Positions 5,514-6,400 of a stretch of 6,400 nucleotides of DNA are shown here, in pieces. Every line of letters starts with the position of its first letter. The first letter of the stretch is position 1. The stretch is from an uncultured Mycoplasmataceae bacterium (GTDB lineage Bacteria > Bacillota_I > Bacilli_A > Mycoplasmatales > Mycoplasmoidaceae): contig ONDN01000008.1 in assembly GCA_900316595.1 (NCBI GenBank), positions 1 through 6,400 of the forward strand, in the 5' to 3' direction. The notes beneath the pieces are model-generated. The model saw nothing but the letters and a program-made list of their open reading frames with translations, made no database searches and was not told the DNA's origin. The translations under genes and the position numbers were made by a program.

Positions 5514-6400
5514 TATTCAATTCATCTCCTTTTTTGAAATCTTTTAATATTTTGATTAGATAATCAATTTCTTTTCTTGTATTGTAAATATAGAAAGAAA
5601 CTCTAATAGCCGAAGATATATTTGTTGATATATTTGATGCTTTTGCACATGATAATCCAGATCTAACAATAATTTTTTTATTTCCAAGATAACTAGCCAA
5701 ATCTTGTGGTGAAACTCCTTTAATGTTAAAGAAAATAATTCCATGATGAGATTGCGAATTGTAATATTCGATGTTTTTTATAGAATTAACTTTTTTGTTA
5801 AAGTATTGTTTTAATTCTAATCCATGCTTTGTTATGTTGTTTCATCCTAATTTGTTTAAATATGTGATAGCAGCACTAATACCAATAATTCCCGCAACAT
5901 TTGGAGTACCGCCTTCAAATTTACTTACCCCTGCTGCATATGTAAAAGTATTTTCGTTAGCATTAACAATAGAATTCATTCCACCACCAAATTTTAATGG
6001 ATCAATTTTATCAATTCATTTTTTGTTAATATAACACACACCTATTCCAGTGGGACCAAGCATTTTATGACCACTAAATGCTAAGAAATCAATATTTGAA
6101 CCTTTAAGATTATGTTTAATATGAGGTAAAGATTGCGCAGCATCAACCACAACAATAATATTGGGATTATATTGTTTTATTTTTTTAGCTAGCAAATTGC
6201 AATCAATAAAATTACCCAAGATGTTGCTAGCATCGCAAAATGTTACAATTTTTGTTCGTTTTGTTAAAGCAGATAAGATATCATGTTGAGTAGGCAATTT
6301 GTTCTTACCAACCCATACTAATTTGCCCTTTGTTTGTTGTGCTAATTTAAATCAAGGCAACATATTAGATGTATGCTCTAAATACGTTAAAACCAATTCA
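5503..6400 (-). CDS. sufS: Cysteine desulfurase SufS (5' end outside the window)
   Basis: This PLP enzyme removes sulfur from cysteine, forming a persulfide that is handed to SufU. About 298 C-terminal residues are present; some 105 are missing beyond base 6400 given the usual ~405. Visible motifs in order are LEHTSNMLPW (family EHHxNxxPW), VDAAQSLPH with the PLP-contacting Asp and Gln, AFSGHKMLGPTGIGVCY with the PLP lysine (complement 6064-6066), FEGGTPN, and VRSGLSCAK with the catalytic Cys (complement 5647-5649). Three in-frame TGA codons encode Trp (complement 6352-6354, 6016-6018, 5842-5844). Compared with Bacillus SufS, recalled from memory, the second His of VHPHD is Gln (VSPQD, complement 5704-5706), and the two residues before the Cys are Leu-Ser instead of His-His. 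The stop lies 11 nt inside sufU. SufC and SufD are expected upstream. Confidence 0.95.
5526..5531 (-). promoter_or_regulatory. Shine-Dalgarno of sufU
   Basis: The minus strand reads AAGGAG inside the end of sufS, 12 nt before the sufU ATG. The long spacing resembles that of pheT. No better-placed in-frame start codon was found. Confidence 0.55.

Noticed and set aside
5771..6034. Plus-strand hydrophobic frame opposite sufS
   Set aside because: It looks membrane-like only because it is the complement of AT-rich sufS codons; sufS motifs on the other strand are unambiguous.
1..6400. CRISPR array, insertion sequence, tRNA or rRNA gene, riboswitch
   Set aside because: No spaced direct repeats, transposase-like protein, tRNA cloverleaf signatures or long structured leader were seen. 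Coding genes fill almost the whole window.

Overview
The window comes from a low-GC, wall-less bacterium (class Mollicutes) that reads UGA as tryptophan. Ten in-frame TGA codons interrupt otherwise continuous, recognisable proteins: two in pheS, one in pta, four in sufB and three in sufS. Most fall where the family has a conserved Trp, for example ...QNW in SufB and IDIIWV in PheS. Coding density is very high, neighbouring genes touch or overlap, and no intergenic gap exceeds about 50 bases. The species cannot be named from sequence alone. A SUF iron-sulfur operon and a clostridial-type 2[4Fe-4S] ferredoxin are unusual for a UGA-Trp mollicute and point to an anaerobic or microaerophilic lineage. 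The Trichomonas-associated mycoplasma group is one guess from general knowledge; nothing here proves it.

Layout. On the minus strand, reading from about 2450 down to 1: coaD (phosphopantetheine adenylyltransferase), coaX (divergent type III pantothenate kinase), pheS (PheRS alpha) and the first 45 codons of pheT (PheRS beta). On the plus strand: pta (phosphate acetyltransferase, 2476-3459), divergent from coaD and ending at a strong GC-rich hairpin that serves both strands. On the minus strand from the right edge down to 3509: sufS (5'-truncated by the window), sufU, sufB and a small ferredoxin. The order S-U-B matches the sufCDSUB order of Firmicutes, so sufC and sufD are expected beyond base 6400.

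How the genes fit together. CoaX and CoaD catalyse the first step and the adenylylation step of CoA synthesis. Pta converts acetyl-CoA to acetyl phosphate, which acetate kinase would use to make ATP. SufS, SufU and SufB (with the expected SufC and SufD) build Fe-S clusters, and the adjacent ferredoxin is an obvious client. In an anaerobe, ferredoxin and Pta would be linked through a pyruvate:ferredoxin oxidoreductase; that enzyme is not in this window, so the link is inference.

Regulation. The coaD/pta divergent gap is nearly symmetric: two -10 boxes each sit 10 nt from their start codon, flanking a palindrome (TTTACATTGTAAA). The same 11-nt core recurs inside coaD in a 19-nt perfect palindrome, and a related spaced inverted repeat precedes pheS. 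Promoter-proximal genes (coaD, pta, pheS) lack a Shine-Dalgarno and look leaderless, whereas several internal genes (coaX, pheT, sufU) and the ferredoxin gene carry one.
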